DNA from: Volvox africanus
Lineage: Eukaryota > Chlorophyta > Chlorophyceae > Chlamydomonadales > Volvocaceae
Length of the DNA: 64,000 nucleotides
Assembly: GCA_030268105.1 (NCBI GenBank)
Contig: BSDZ01000010.1
Coordinates: 720,001 to 784,000, forward strand
Reading direction: 5' to 3'
The notes below the pieces were generated by a model, which saw only the letters and a list, made by a program, of their open reading frames with translations, made no database searches and was not told where the DNA came from. Shown piece after piece: positions 11,768 to 21,610 of the stretch. Numbering within the stretch: the stretch's first letter is position 1; each line of letters begins with the position of its first letter. The translations under genes and the position numbers were made by a program.

Positions 11768-12694
11768 ATGGCGCCTTTCAGGCCTGAAGAGGTGCAAAAC
11801 GGCCCATGGACAGCTCGTCCTGCTGCAAGTTCATGGCGTTACTAGTTCCCGTATTTCTCCACAGGTGACATTACCATCTCGCTTCCTGTGCAAGACAGCA
11901 CATCTTGTAGCTATTGTTACGGTACTCTTTGACGTGGAAGCTGTCGTCGGGAACATGCACATTTCTAAGACGGATGCTCTGTTTGACGCACGAAAAAAGC
12001 AGTGAGTCTTATGCTAGGTCTATCGTTGAAAGCCTGCTTCTTAGCAAGGCATCTTCTCGATATGCGGCACTGTAGGTGCCTCAGCCAGCAGTTCGTACAC
12101 CACCTAACCCTAAATCCATCCATGTCAGGATCATGGGGTTATGCTATGCTGCAATTGGCTGCTTCGCTGTGGACTACGTCTCCTTATTCCTGGGGATATC
12201 TATGTTCTTCCCCGTGGTCATGGCACTGAACACGCTGGCGCACTTTGTCGGCACGATTTTGGTAGTCCTTTTTTACACAGACGTGAGTTGGAGATGATAC
12301 GTTAGTCCGCATCAAACTACTTGGTTGGGGTATCAGCGGGGCTTCAGGGGAAAACAGGGCAGAGCAAAGCAGCCATGGCAAAGCAGCCATCCACAATCAA
12401 GCGACCTCCAGTATGTTTATTATTTGCGGATCACCTTAGCGACCTAGTCCCGCCACCTTTGCATCCATGCACCAACCTAAACAATTGTATGCAGTGCATG
12501 TCCTTTTATAAACGAAGTATGCCGTGTCGTTACATCCGTTGTCAATCGCGCACGCCATCCAACGATTTCCGTACCTGCAGAATTGGAGCTTTGGTTCGTT
12601 CGTTGCATTCTTCGCGGTGTTCAACGCTCTGCCCATGCTGTTGGAGGTCCTCATGCTTGTTTTCGTGACCCGGTTCAGCTTTTTAAAGTATTAA
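11768..12694 (+). CDS. TMEM107: TMEM107 ciliary transition-zone membrane protein
   Basis: Exons 11768-11791 (tentative), 11865-12001, 12129-12282 and 12581-12694 give 142 residues, close to the roughly 140 of animal TMEM107. The phases match at every junction. Exon 2 has LPSRFLCKTAHLVAIVTVLF, the first membrane segment, with the PSRF and AHLV motifs of the family. Exon 3 encodes two hydrophobic segments with DYVSLFLGISMF and AHFVGTILVV. Exon 4 encodes the fourth (FFAVFNALPMLLEVLMLVF) and ends FLKY. TMEM107 belongs to the MKS module of the ciliary transition zone, which gates membrane-protein entry into cilia. The eight-residue first exon (MAPFRPEE) uses a weak donor (GAG|GTGCAA), so the true start may differ. 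The FHA gene lies head-to-head upstream. Confidence 0.85.
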
Positions 12695-13300
12695 GCTCTG
12701 CCTCAGGGTCTGTCAGAGCGAAAAATTATGACTGTACGCGTGTACGGTGGGTGATGGAAGAATGTATGGGCGAAAGGAGGTGAGGGTGGTCAAGAATGGA
12801 CCGCACATACTACGAGTGGAGATCGCTGTTGGGGGACTTCGACGAGCGTGCTGTAGCGTGCACAGGGATACTTTGGGCATACGGAGGGAATCCGTTGGGG
12901 ATTAAATATCGAAATGGAATTCGGAAGGAGGGATTTGTCGGTGGTCTTGGCCGCTGCGGCTTGAGGCGTGGAAGCGCACACATCAAGGGGTCTTACGAAA
13001 GTGAACCAAATGAGAATGAATGGCATTGATCAGTTGGCAGGATGATAGCAGCCAAGGGGTGACTTTCTTATGTTCCTATTAGTGGGGACGATGGGAAGGC
13101 TGAAGACATGTAGAGCTGTAGACAGTAAATTTGTATACTGCAGAAAGATTTAACGGAATCGTTGGTTCGTCCCTGTTAGGCCGGTTTGGAACAGACACAG
13201 ACGAATGTGACCCCGTCATGCGCAAAGTCATGATTTATGTTAATTTTATTTTGTGTTAATATAAATCGATGTTGTCATTTCTTTCTCTCTCGCGGTGAGA
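12695..13300. other. TMEM107 3' flank and WD40-gene 5' flank
   Basis: No coding sequence recognised. An AT-rich stretch at about 13230-13270 with TTAATATAAAT lies 30-70 bases before the WD40 start codon and could include its core promoter. Confidence 0.4.
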
Positions 13301-16300
13301 ATGGCGGACCCCACGGCAACGTTAGGACAGAGGCCATCAAAGCGCGTAAAGAGCGGCTCACAGGACAAGGGACCAGACCTTCAGCCGTGCGCATTGCTTA
13401 AATATAACTTGAAATTGCCGCAGAGTTTTACGCCTGGCTCGTTACAAGCAAATCGAGTTGCATTACGGGTATGCTAAAGGATATGGCAGTATATTTTTAA
13501 TCATGGCTTGAAGTTAAGGCTTGTAAATTACAGTAAACTATTTGATCCTCGACATTATGAACACTTCCGGTCCATGATTACAGGTCGCCGGGGACAGCTG
13601 TTTAGCATACATCGCAAATGCTCAGCACGTATACGAGGTGAGATGGTGTGAATCAGGTGGCCGCCGTCGTGCGGGGATGCGCTCTCCCGACACCCTACAA
13701 TTCCCACTCACCTGCACGTTCGGATCCCGGGATCCGGGATCCTTACCACGCAACCTTTTCCCCGTCATGTCTCCCTTTGGTACGAGGCCCGAGAAATGCA
13801 ACCCCTTTAACTTTGAAACAACACCCCAACATCCACAAGCACAAAGGCTCTCCAAATGCTGCTTTGCCGTCGGCAACACGCATCTCGCACCCAATCCCAT
13901 CTTTCCACCTCGCACTCCGGAAGCGCCCGTCAACAATGCTCGTTGACCACCCTTTAACCCTTCTTATTGGCAGGTTTCTCTGGGCTCTGACCTGTTGGCG
14001 GCGCGCTCGTCCTCGTCGGGTGATGTGGACCAGGGCAAAGAGGGCGTCCTGGTGCCCCGCAATGCACAGGTGGGAGCCGAACCGTGAGCCCGGGCAAATC
14101 GCATGCGTGACAGGTAACCGAAGCAATCCAAAAACCCTAACCGTAGAGCACTAGATTGCCACGTCCTACCACCCACAATAGCAAATTAAAAGCGAAGGAC
14201 CTGGCACAGCAAAGGCGTGGAACAGGTGGAAGCGACGTCGGCTTGGGCCTGTGTCGGGCCAGGGCCAAACCTGCTTACGATGCTCCGGCGCTCTCTGAGC
14301 GACCACTCGACCCTCCCCTGCTAACACACGAACCTCAATAGGTTGGTCACATCAGACAAATGGAGCCCCTCTCCAACATGGCGGCGGAAGTACAGGGCCT
14401 GTACGCCGGCATCCACGGTACGACATCCCACCGTTCTTCAGCAATAGTGACTGGGTTCCGGCGCACGTTACCCAGCCCCAGCGTGTGTGCAATCCCTGCC
14501 CAAGTGCTTTCATGGGTTTGCTTCCATATTTGGTGTCCCTGCATCCTCACTTTTTTGACCATGCTACGGCTCCCGAACGCCAGGAGGCTACCACGTCCTC
14601 GCAGCGGTGGACTCGGTAGGCAATGCGCGTCTGCTTGCCACGGCCATGTCCGCTCCGCCATCGGGGGACGAGGGGAGCCCGGGGGAACACCAGCTTATGG
14701 CCTTGGATGTGCCATGTCGAGGGTGAGGTGATGGAGTCGGGCTGGGGATGAGGTCGCCCAGGACGTCTCTAAACGACAACGGACGGGAGCAAGGACGGAA
14801 GTGGAGGCCAAGGGAAAGGGTTAGTTAGGTTAGAGGAAAGGGTTGTAGAGCAGCCTCTTGGGATGGGGGATGCAGCCCCTTGGGATTCGCATTCTGACAA
14901 TAAGCTAAGGGTGAGCCCTAGACGGAATGGCAAAAGCTAAGAATGAATACATGCGGAGTAGAGCTGCAAGACGATGGGTTGCGGTTGGTCGTTTGCCCCG
15001 GGCCTGCTTCCCCGGGAGATTTTTTGCGCACGCAGGGGTGTGTTAGAGCGGTCATCCGGGTCAACGCAATTCTGGGTCACAGGCCAGCTGGCCAGGCCGG
15101 CCGCTGACCCTCTGGGAGTGCCACTTGCGTTGATCCTCAACAACAATCCTCGTCTTCTAGCCTGATGAAGGGACAGAGAGACAGAGTTTTCCCATGGGCA
15201 CTGTGATGCGGGCATGCAACGGGGAAAGGGGGGGCGGGCCGAGTTCACCGAGGTATTGGAGGCCGTACATCACCCATTTAGGCAATCAAGGAGAATCCGA
15301 TTAAACAGAAGCTTGCCACGGACATGGCACTAAGCGGCCCAGAACCCGGGGCCCTGCAGGGAGTGTGGATGGACTGGGCTGGCGGTTCGGTCGGTCGGAT
15401 CGGTGGCAGATGGAGGCGGGGCGGAAGCTGGAGGCGCCCTCTTCGAAGGGCCCCTGTTGGAGGTGGCCGTTGCCCGGCAGCGGATGCGTGACGTTTTGAT
15501 TTATCGGAACGGAGCCCGGTTGCGGACACTGCACACGATGCAGGTAGGTAGTGGGCTGCCGTCTTCTTCAGCCGGATTTGATGCGAGTATGGGGCCGCGC
15601 TGTGCCTCAGGACTGGAGGACTGGAGGAGGAAGTCAATGCGTACGTTATTGGATATGGCTTCTACCCAAAGGGTCCTGGGAGGACAATTCACGTGGAGAA
15701 AGAGTGAGCATGCAGACCCTCGTCTTCGGCTGATCTCCCGACCACCGCAGCTAACGTGTAGCTGCATGTTTTGTCGCGATGTGTTGTGATTGATGTGTGT
15801 GTTGCTGCTCCTGCTGCAGGGTCCCACGGCGCTGGCCTACTTGGGTTCCGCAGGTTCCGAGGCACCCGGCGGCCTTCTTGCCATTGCCGAGGAGCACCAG
15901 GCAGGGCAGAGCGCCAGGAACCGGCTGGCCACAACTGGGACACGTGATTAGGAATATCAATGGTCCCACTGAAATATCGATGGGGGGAAAGAGGGGAGGG
16001 GTGAAGAAACGGAGATGACAAGCCGCAGTGCGGCGGTTAGGCAGTGCAGAGGCTAGAGGCCGGACGCAAGATTCTAGGGGGTTTGGTAAGAGGACAGGAA
16101 GGAAGGAATGGCAGCAGAGACATCGGTGCACAGGCCGTAGCTAACGGGACCCCGGACGATTGGGGTCAGGTCAGGTTTGGTGTATTTCGGTGATTGCCAA
16201 AATCGGTGAAGCCTAATAGGAGCCGAATGCTGCGCCAATCTGGGGACCTCAGATGTGGGGAGCGGGTTTGTTCCCCTCACATCCGACCCCCTCCACTCCC

Positions 16301-17537
16301 ACCTCCACAAATCGTGGCATGGTGTCCACCTGCATAACCACACGGTGTCGTGGGATTTAGTGCCGGTTTGGGATCTCACTGCTCGTTTGGCTAATACGCG
16401 CTGTCCTAACCCACCCACCTCCTCACGTCCTAACAAACTTTACTTCGCTGCCGCAGATATCCCTGTGGGACGTTCAGCAAGGGGGGCGCGGTGGCTGCGT
16501 GCAGCGGCTGGGAGTTTATGGCGGTGGTTGCCCGGTGTACGGCCTGACCTGGATTTCCACAGTCGCCGCTGCTGAAGGGCGGTCGCGGCAGCAGGGTGGC
16601 GACAGCGGCGATGAGGGATTGCTTGCGGCGACAGGTGGCGCACGGTCTGTGGTGATGCTGGAGCCGCGCAAGTAAGGGGGATTAGTTCCCGGTGTACAAA
16701 GGGCTGGGTGTCAGGTTCAGGGGAGGGAAGGTTGTTGACTCCCGGTTCCTGCTTGCTAGTTTCCGGCTGGAGAGGTGGACAGTCGCTGATCGGAACGGAT
16801 AAATTGGAGACTCTGCGTCAGGAAGAACTCGCAGAATATAAACAGGATGGAGTGGGTTTGGTATGCGCGGTGTCCTGCAGGTGGCACATCGTGGCTAAGT
16901 GGCCCGGCTGCGTCAAGTACCCCGCCACGCACATGAGGCCCTCGGCCCTGGCCCCAGGCTACGTGTTCGTGGCGGGGCTGGACTACGAGTGTGTTGCAGG
17001 CCGCTGGGACGGCCGCGGCGGGTCCTGTAGCGGTAATGCTAACAGCAGCTCCGGCGGCCATGGCCGAGCCATGGGACCGGCACAGTTGATACCGCGGCTC
17101 GAGAAACAGCAGCAGCAAGCGGATGATGGGTTGGAGGGAGCGACCTGTGGCCGCGTTGGTGAGTAGAGTGCACTGACGCGTCTGTTGAAGAGGTTGTATA
17201 AGCAAGAATACGGTTTATGAGTCCTCCTTTGTTAGAATTTGGGAGCATCGAGTGCGGAGAGCCCCGTTGGATGTTCATGCTCTGCAGGTGTCCGGTATCC
17301 GATACCGTTTCTAAGTCCAAGCCCTGAGCATGTACAATCCCAAAAGCACCCATGCGCGCAGGTCTATCGTTCAGAGGAGACTCCAAGTGGCTGGGGCTGG
17401 CGTGCTGCAGTTTGCCGCCGTTGCCCGAGGCTGTGGGGAGCAACCGAGACGGGGGCTGTCGAGAGGTGGCAGCAGCGCTGAGCCTGTTGGGCAATCTGTA
17501 CGTGATGCTGGTAGCGCCAGCACTGCCCGTTGCTTGA
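13301..17537 (+). CDS. WD40-repeat protein (plant transducin-like family)
   Basis: Ten exons: 13301-13468, 13584-13637, 13974-14069, 14342-14417, 14584-14722, 15360-15543, 15820-15900, 16457-16671, 16881-17158 and 17362-17537. All phases agree and give 488 residues. WD-like blades include YHVLAAVDSVGNARLL, VLIYRNGARLRTLHTM and ISLWDVQQGG. The C-terminal part has KWPGCVKYPATHM, YVFVAGLDYE and SFRGDSKWLG. From memory these resemble a plant single-copy transducin family of unknown biochemical role, with a KWEGC-like motif and an SFRGDSKWLG-like motif. A low-complexity Gly/Ser/Gln insert lies in exon 9. The intron after exon 7 appears to start with GC (CAG|GCAGGG) rather than GT; reading through gives an early stop. 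The 3' end, from exon 7 on, was duplicated downstream at 29686. Confidence 0.75.
15259..15275 (+). repeat. Short dispersed repeat, copy 1
   Basis: The 17-base word gaggccgtacatcaccc occurs here and again at 20811-20827. Partial similarity extends a further 7 or 8 bases. The element it belongs to is not identified. Confidence 0.5.
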
Positions 17538-18452
17538 CTTAGAGCGCAGAAATCCACATCGTTTGGTACCAAGGCTGTACAACCTCCCTAAGAGGATTTG
17601 TTTGGATTTTAGGGTTTGCAGCTTGCCCTGTTGAAGCATGTGTCCGTGTATTTCGATTCCTTCCAGATCCGGTTCAACCGATGTTATCCTATGGTAGCAG
17701 ACCAAACTGTTAATCTCTGGCGCAACAAGTATGCTGCAAGGCGTCTCCGCTATATTTGCACCTTCGGACCACCCGATGCACCCATTGAGCTATCATACTA
17801 GATATCATATTATCGTGGTTGCTGCGTTGAGGTGAGAACCTGGAAAACAAGTGATTTCACGGTGCAGGTGCTTGGTATGCTGCTACCGAATCGGCTCGCA
17901 GGTGATATTGAACCTTAGATAACCAACACGACGACCTAAAATACTTAGCAAGACTGCAATCGAGCCAATCATACCAAACTTGACTCAACACCATGACGCG
18001 TCTTTAGCATCTGCAAGGATATGGCCGAAATTGCAAGCTCTGAATCACGGCCCACGCTCGAAGAATTAGGTTTACAAGATATCTAATACATTCTGATGTG
18101 GCCATGAAGATAGCGATGGACAGCCCAGAGCGAGTTATGTGCGTCCCAAACCCAGGAAATAACTTAAGGACCAGACAAGAGTAGATCCGGGATCAATCCG
18201 GGATCAACTCCGTGCTTCATTATGGACTTACACAGTCCTTGAACGAAATGAACGCTGCGGTGACCACCAAGAGCGCTGGCGTGGTCACCTCTACGTAGAT
18301 CAGACACTACCTCCGCTGTGAGATTGCAACAACACGAGCATTATCGCAAACAGTACATTCCACATTATGTAGAGCAGCTTGCAGCGAAAAAGAGTATGCG
18401 ATCTATTCCGTACGATTCTGGGGCCTTGTGCGGCAGGGATGGAACGCTTTGT
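17538..18452 (+). promoter_or_regulatory. Upstream region of LHCBM copy A
   Basis: About 0.9 kb between the WD40 stop and the LHCBM core promoter. No gene is supported here. It contains a short direct repeat, gatccgggatcaatccggga, near 18186. The whole stretch recurs unchanged upstream of copy B, so both genes should carry the same cis elements. Confidence 0.5.
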
Positions 18453-18459
18453 TATAAAA
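18453..18459 (+). promoter_or_regulatory. TATA box of LHCBM copy A
   Basis: TATAAAA lies 67 bases before the ATG, which suits a short leader in a strongly expressed light-harvesting gene. The same box is at 31541-31547 for copy B. Confidence 0.6.
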
Positions 18460-18525
18460 ATCTTCGGTTGCTCTTGCTTGTGTACACCACCGGTTTAGAG
18501 TCGGGTCTAGTGTCTACACTCAAAA

Positions 18526-19894
18526 ATGGCCGCCATCATGAAGTCCGCTGTTCGCAGCTCTGTGCGCCCTACCGTGGCCAGCCGGGTAAGCCGCGAAGAT
18601 TTTCGACGCTACCTTGGGCATTGGCGAGATCCGTCGTCACATATCGACATGATTCAATTATATCTTGTAATAGCTTTCTGGAAAGTTGGTACACTTCAAA
18701 AATCTCCATACAGCCTTCCGGAGTTGCTGACGATGTCGCTGCCCGTATGACTCTTCCGTGTGCAGGCTGCTCGCGTCGTTCCTCGCGCTGCCATCGAGTG
18801 GTACGGCCCTGACCGGCCAAAGTTTCTGGGTAAGTGTTTGGCGTTCGCCACCTTGTGAGGACATGGCCTCCTGTTCGCTGTGCCATCTGTTCGCAGTGCC
18901 ATGTTGCCCAGTCCCCGTTTCGCTCCTGCCTGTCAATCTTGATGGTAATATGAAACTTCGTAATCATATTCTTTGATGCATGGGCACGATGAGACGTCTG
19001 CCTTGAAAATATCAATGCACTTTTCCTCGGTATCTTCTTGAAGTTGGTGCTTGCGCATGCGTTTCTCCTCACAGGCCCATTCTCTGAGGGCGATGTTCCT
19101 CCGTACCTGACCGGTGAGTTCCCCGGCGACTACGGCTGGGACACCGCCGGTCTGTCCGCTGACCCAGAGACCTTCAAGCGCTACCGCGAGCTGGAGCTCA
19201 TCCACGCTCGCTGGGCTATGCTTGGCGCTCTGGGCATCGTGACACCGGAGCTGCTGTCCAAGTACGCCGGCGTCTCGTTTGGTGAGGCTGTCTGGTTCAA
19301 GGCTGGCGCCCAGATCTTCGCTGAGGGCGGCCTGAACTACCTGGGCAACGAGAACCTGGTGCACGCCCAGTCCATCATTGCCACCCTGGCCATCCAGGTA
19401 TGACATGCCCCGCTCTGGAGGTCGTTTGTGTAAGTAGGATCTTTGTGTAAGTAGTGTAAGTAGGATTTGCTTTGCGTGGTTTCAGTGAGTCACTGTTCTG
19501 CGTAGTCAGTGAATTCTGTGTTATGCCTGCATTGAAGGTGTCAGAATCATTCTTGATGCAACATTGGTTTCACGTGTTTTGTCCTCAGGTTGTGGTGATG
19601 GGCCTGGCTGAGGCCTACCGTGCCAACGGTGGCCCGCTTGGCGAGGGCCTGGACCCCCTGCACCCCGGTGGTGCCTTCGACCCTCTGGGCCTGGCTGACG
19701 ATCCGGACACCTTCGCCGAGCTGAAGGTTAAGGAGATCAAGAACGGCCGCCTGGCCATGTTCTCCGTGTTCGGCTTCTTCGTCCAGGCCATCGTGACCGG
19801 CAAGGGCCCGATTGAGAACCTGTCGGATCACCTGGCCAACCCCAGCGCCGTCAACGCCTTCGCCTATGCCACCAAGTTCACCCCGTCGGCGTAA
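18526..19894 (+). CDS. LHCBM: Major light-harvesting complex II protein, copy A
   Basis: Exons 18526-18585, 18766-18829, 19075-19397 and 19589-19894 encode 250 residues. The product is an LHCII chlorophyll a/b-binding antenna protein of the thylakoid membrane. A chloroplast transit peptide of about 25-30 residues ([20 protein letters not shown]...) is followed by the trimerisation motif WYGPDR at 32-37. Helix B has [16 protein letters not shown], with Glu and Arg as chlorophyll ligands and ion-pair partners. Helix C lies in the [11 protein letters not shown] region, and helix A has [18 protein letters not shown]. The C-terminus is ATKFTPSA. The N-terminus most resembles Chlamydomonas LHCBM2/7-type proteins as I remember them. 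All introns are GT-AG. Copy B at 31614 encodes an identical protein. Confidence 0.97.
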
Positions 19895-19946
19895 ATGCAT
19901 GTACGAATGGAAATGTTGATGCAGACGGCTGACGTTATCTGCGCTG

Positions 19947-19951
19947 TGTAA
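19947..19951 (+). terminator. TGTAA polyadenylation signal, LHCBM copy A
   Basis: TGTAA lies 53 bases past the stop codon, in a 3' UTR unrelated to that of copy B. Confidence 0.55.
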
Positions 19952-21059
19952 ATATACTTGTTTGACCTTTCTGTTTATGGAGCTAGGGGGACTGTTAATT
20001 GAGATTTAGAAGTTCCATTTTTTTTATGAAAATGGCTATCAGTCAATAGTGTTAGCCCTGATGCATGTTTTCGGCTTTGAAGGAAGCTTCTGTCACATGC
20101 CTATCGCATGGAAAGCATGTGAAGTACTTGTAACGAATCATAACATAGTCTTGAAATGTAACGTTGATGTCATTACTCAGCATAGATCCATGCTAATTGG
20201 AGAGTCATACGGTATTTGTTCAATATTTTGATTCCGTAACCATGTCGTAGTTTTAAGTATAACGGAATCACACATTCGATATTTAGTATATCAAATGAAA
20301 TATGAATACCCACATGCGCTTAGGTTGTAAGCGGAGGGAGATGCAGATAAACCGCAGCCTGAAAGAATTGACGGCAGACAGACTCAGCCTGTACCTATGA
20401 GATCCGAGTTTTGCTGAAATCCTTAATCACTGATCGTGAGAATAGGATTAAGAGAATAATTATTGCCGGCGGTTTAAAACTACTTGGAAATATAGGGTTC
20501 TTTCCCCGGCCTTGCTTCTGGGTGCTGTCCAGGTCCAGTTTTGGTCGTTGCATCGTACATGCTTACATTTCTTACCACTGGTCATGTCGTGATAATCGCT
20601 TCATTTTTGGACACCTGACCCGGAAACGTTTTGCCCTCGTCTCAAGGCTAACATAGAATGCGTAATTACGTTAATCTGCCATTGACATTCTCTCTCGTGC
20701 AACTTAAACGTGGTGCTGCCAATTCCCTGCCTTATATAGTGTTCCGGTCCGCAGGGGCCCCCACACATGGGCTAGCGTAGTTAGCCGCTGTTTTCAACCC
20801 CAGACCCCCTGAGGCCGTACATCACCCGCTCAGGCCACCTGTGTCTGCATGGCCACATCATGGCATGCTGCATTACATGCAGGGACGCCCCCCCCAGCCA
20901 TCGATTATAAGAAATACTATTAACATACAACGCTAGCCAAGAAACCCTCCCACAATTTGTAAAGAAATCTGTCAAGGCTCAAACGCCGGGACTCTCGCCG
21001 AATCCCCAAATCACCAAACAAAAGTACGGCATTTTGCATTTCACCCCGGATATTTGGTA
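19952..21059. other. Intergenic, no gene seen
   Basis: AT-richer sequence after LHCBM copy A. No frame has recognisable motifs. It contains the second copy of the 17-base repeat at 20811-20827 and a C-run near 20888. Confidence 0.5.
20811..20827 (+). repeat. Short dispersed repeat, copy 2
   Basis: Identical to 15259-15275 (gaggccgtacatcaccc). See that entry. Confidence 0.5.
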
Positions 21060-21505
21060 TAACCAAAGATCGGGGACGGCAGACACAGACGGGGGACAAG
21101 GGACAGGGACTGTGACGGGGGGCGGTGATGGGGGCCGGCGACGTCACGGGGATATGGGACGGGCGACCGGGGGCGTAGGATGGACGGGGAACACAGGACG
21201 TAGACTGGAGATGGGTACTGGGGACGCGGACTGGCGACGGGGGATGGGGACACGGTGGGGGACTGGGCACATTGACGTGGACGGAGGATGCTGGAACGGT
21301 GGACGGTGGACGGGGACAGGGGCCGGGGGCTGGCGATGTCACGGTGATCGGACGGGGGGCGCGGGACGAGGGGCGCGGGACGGGGGGCGCGGGACGGGGG
21401 ACGCGGGACGGGGGGCGCGGGACGGGGGGCGCGGGACGGGGGGCGCGGGACGGGGGGCGCGGGACGGGGGGCGCGGGACGGGGGGCGCGGGACGGGGGGC
21501 ACGGG
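21060..21505. repeat. GC-rich minisatellite, GGGACGGGG-type units
   Basis: The right half (about 21355-21505) is a near-regular array of a 14-base unit, gggacggggggcgc, in about ten copies. The left half is a degenerate version of ggggac-rich units. Long frames on both strands here (Gly/Arg-rich on plus, Pro/Arg-rich on minus) simply translate the repeat and are not taken as genes. Confidence 0.85.
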
Positions 21506-21610
21506 ACCCGCCGCCGTGCGTGGTCGATTTTACGTCCGGGCTGACGTTCCCCCATCCGCTCCTGTGCTCCTCTGCTCCTCTGTTCTTGCGGCTTTTCTTC
21601 GAATGACAAA

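Larger units (their letters stand above)
15805..19896 (+). repeat. Duplicated block, copy A (WD40 3' end plus LHCBM)
   Basis: The sequence from 15805 to 19896 recurs at 29686-32984. Copy A keeps about 0.79 kb (roughly 16262-17054) that copy B lacks. In the first 450 bases I count about ten substitutions. From about 17385 to 19896 I see none. Homology begins at the polypyrimidine/acceptor of WD40 exon 7 and ends two bases after the LHCBM stop codon. Confidence 0.95.

Noticed and set aside
18569..19072. 167-codon minus-strand frame, repeated at 31657-32160
   Set aside because: Antisense to LHCBM exons and introns 1-2. It repeats only because the block is duplicated.
18933..19406. 157-codon minus-strand frame over LHCBM exon 3
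   Set aside because: Mirror of the conserved LHCBM coding strand, whose codon bias leaves the reverse frame open.
21034..21606. 190-codon Gly/Arg-rich plus-strand frame
   Set aside because: Direct translation of a minisatellite. No unbiased sequence, start context or splice support.
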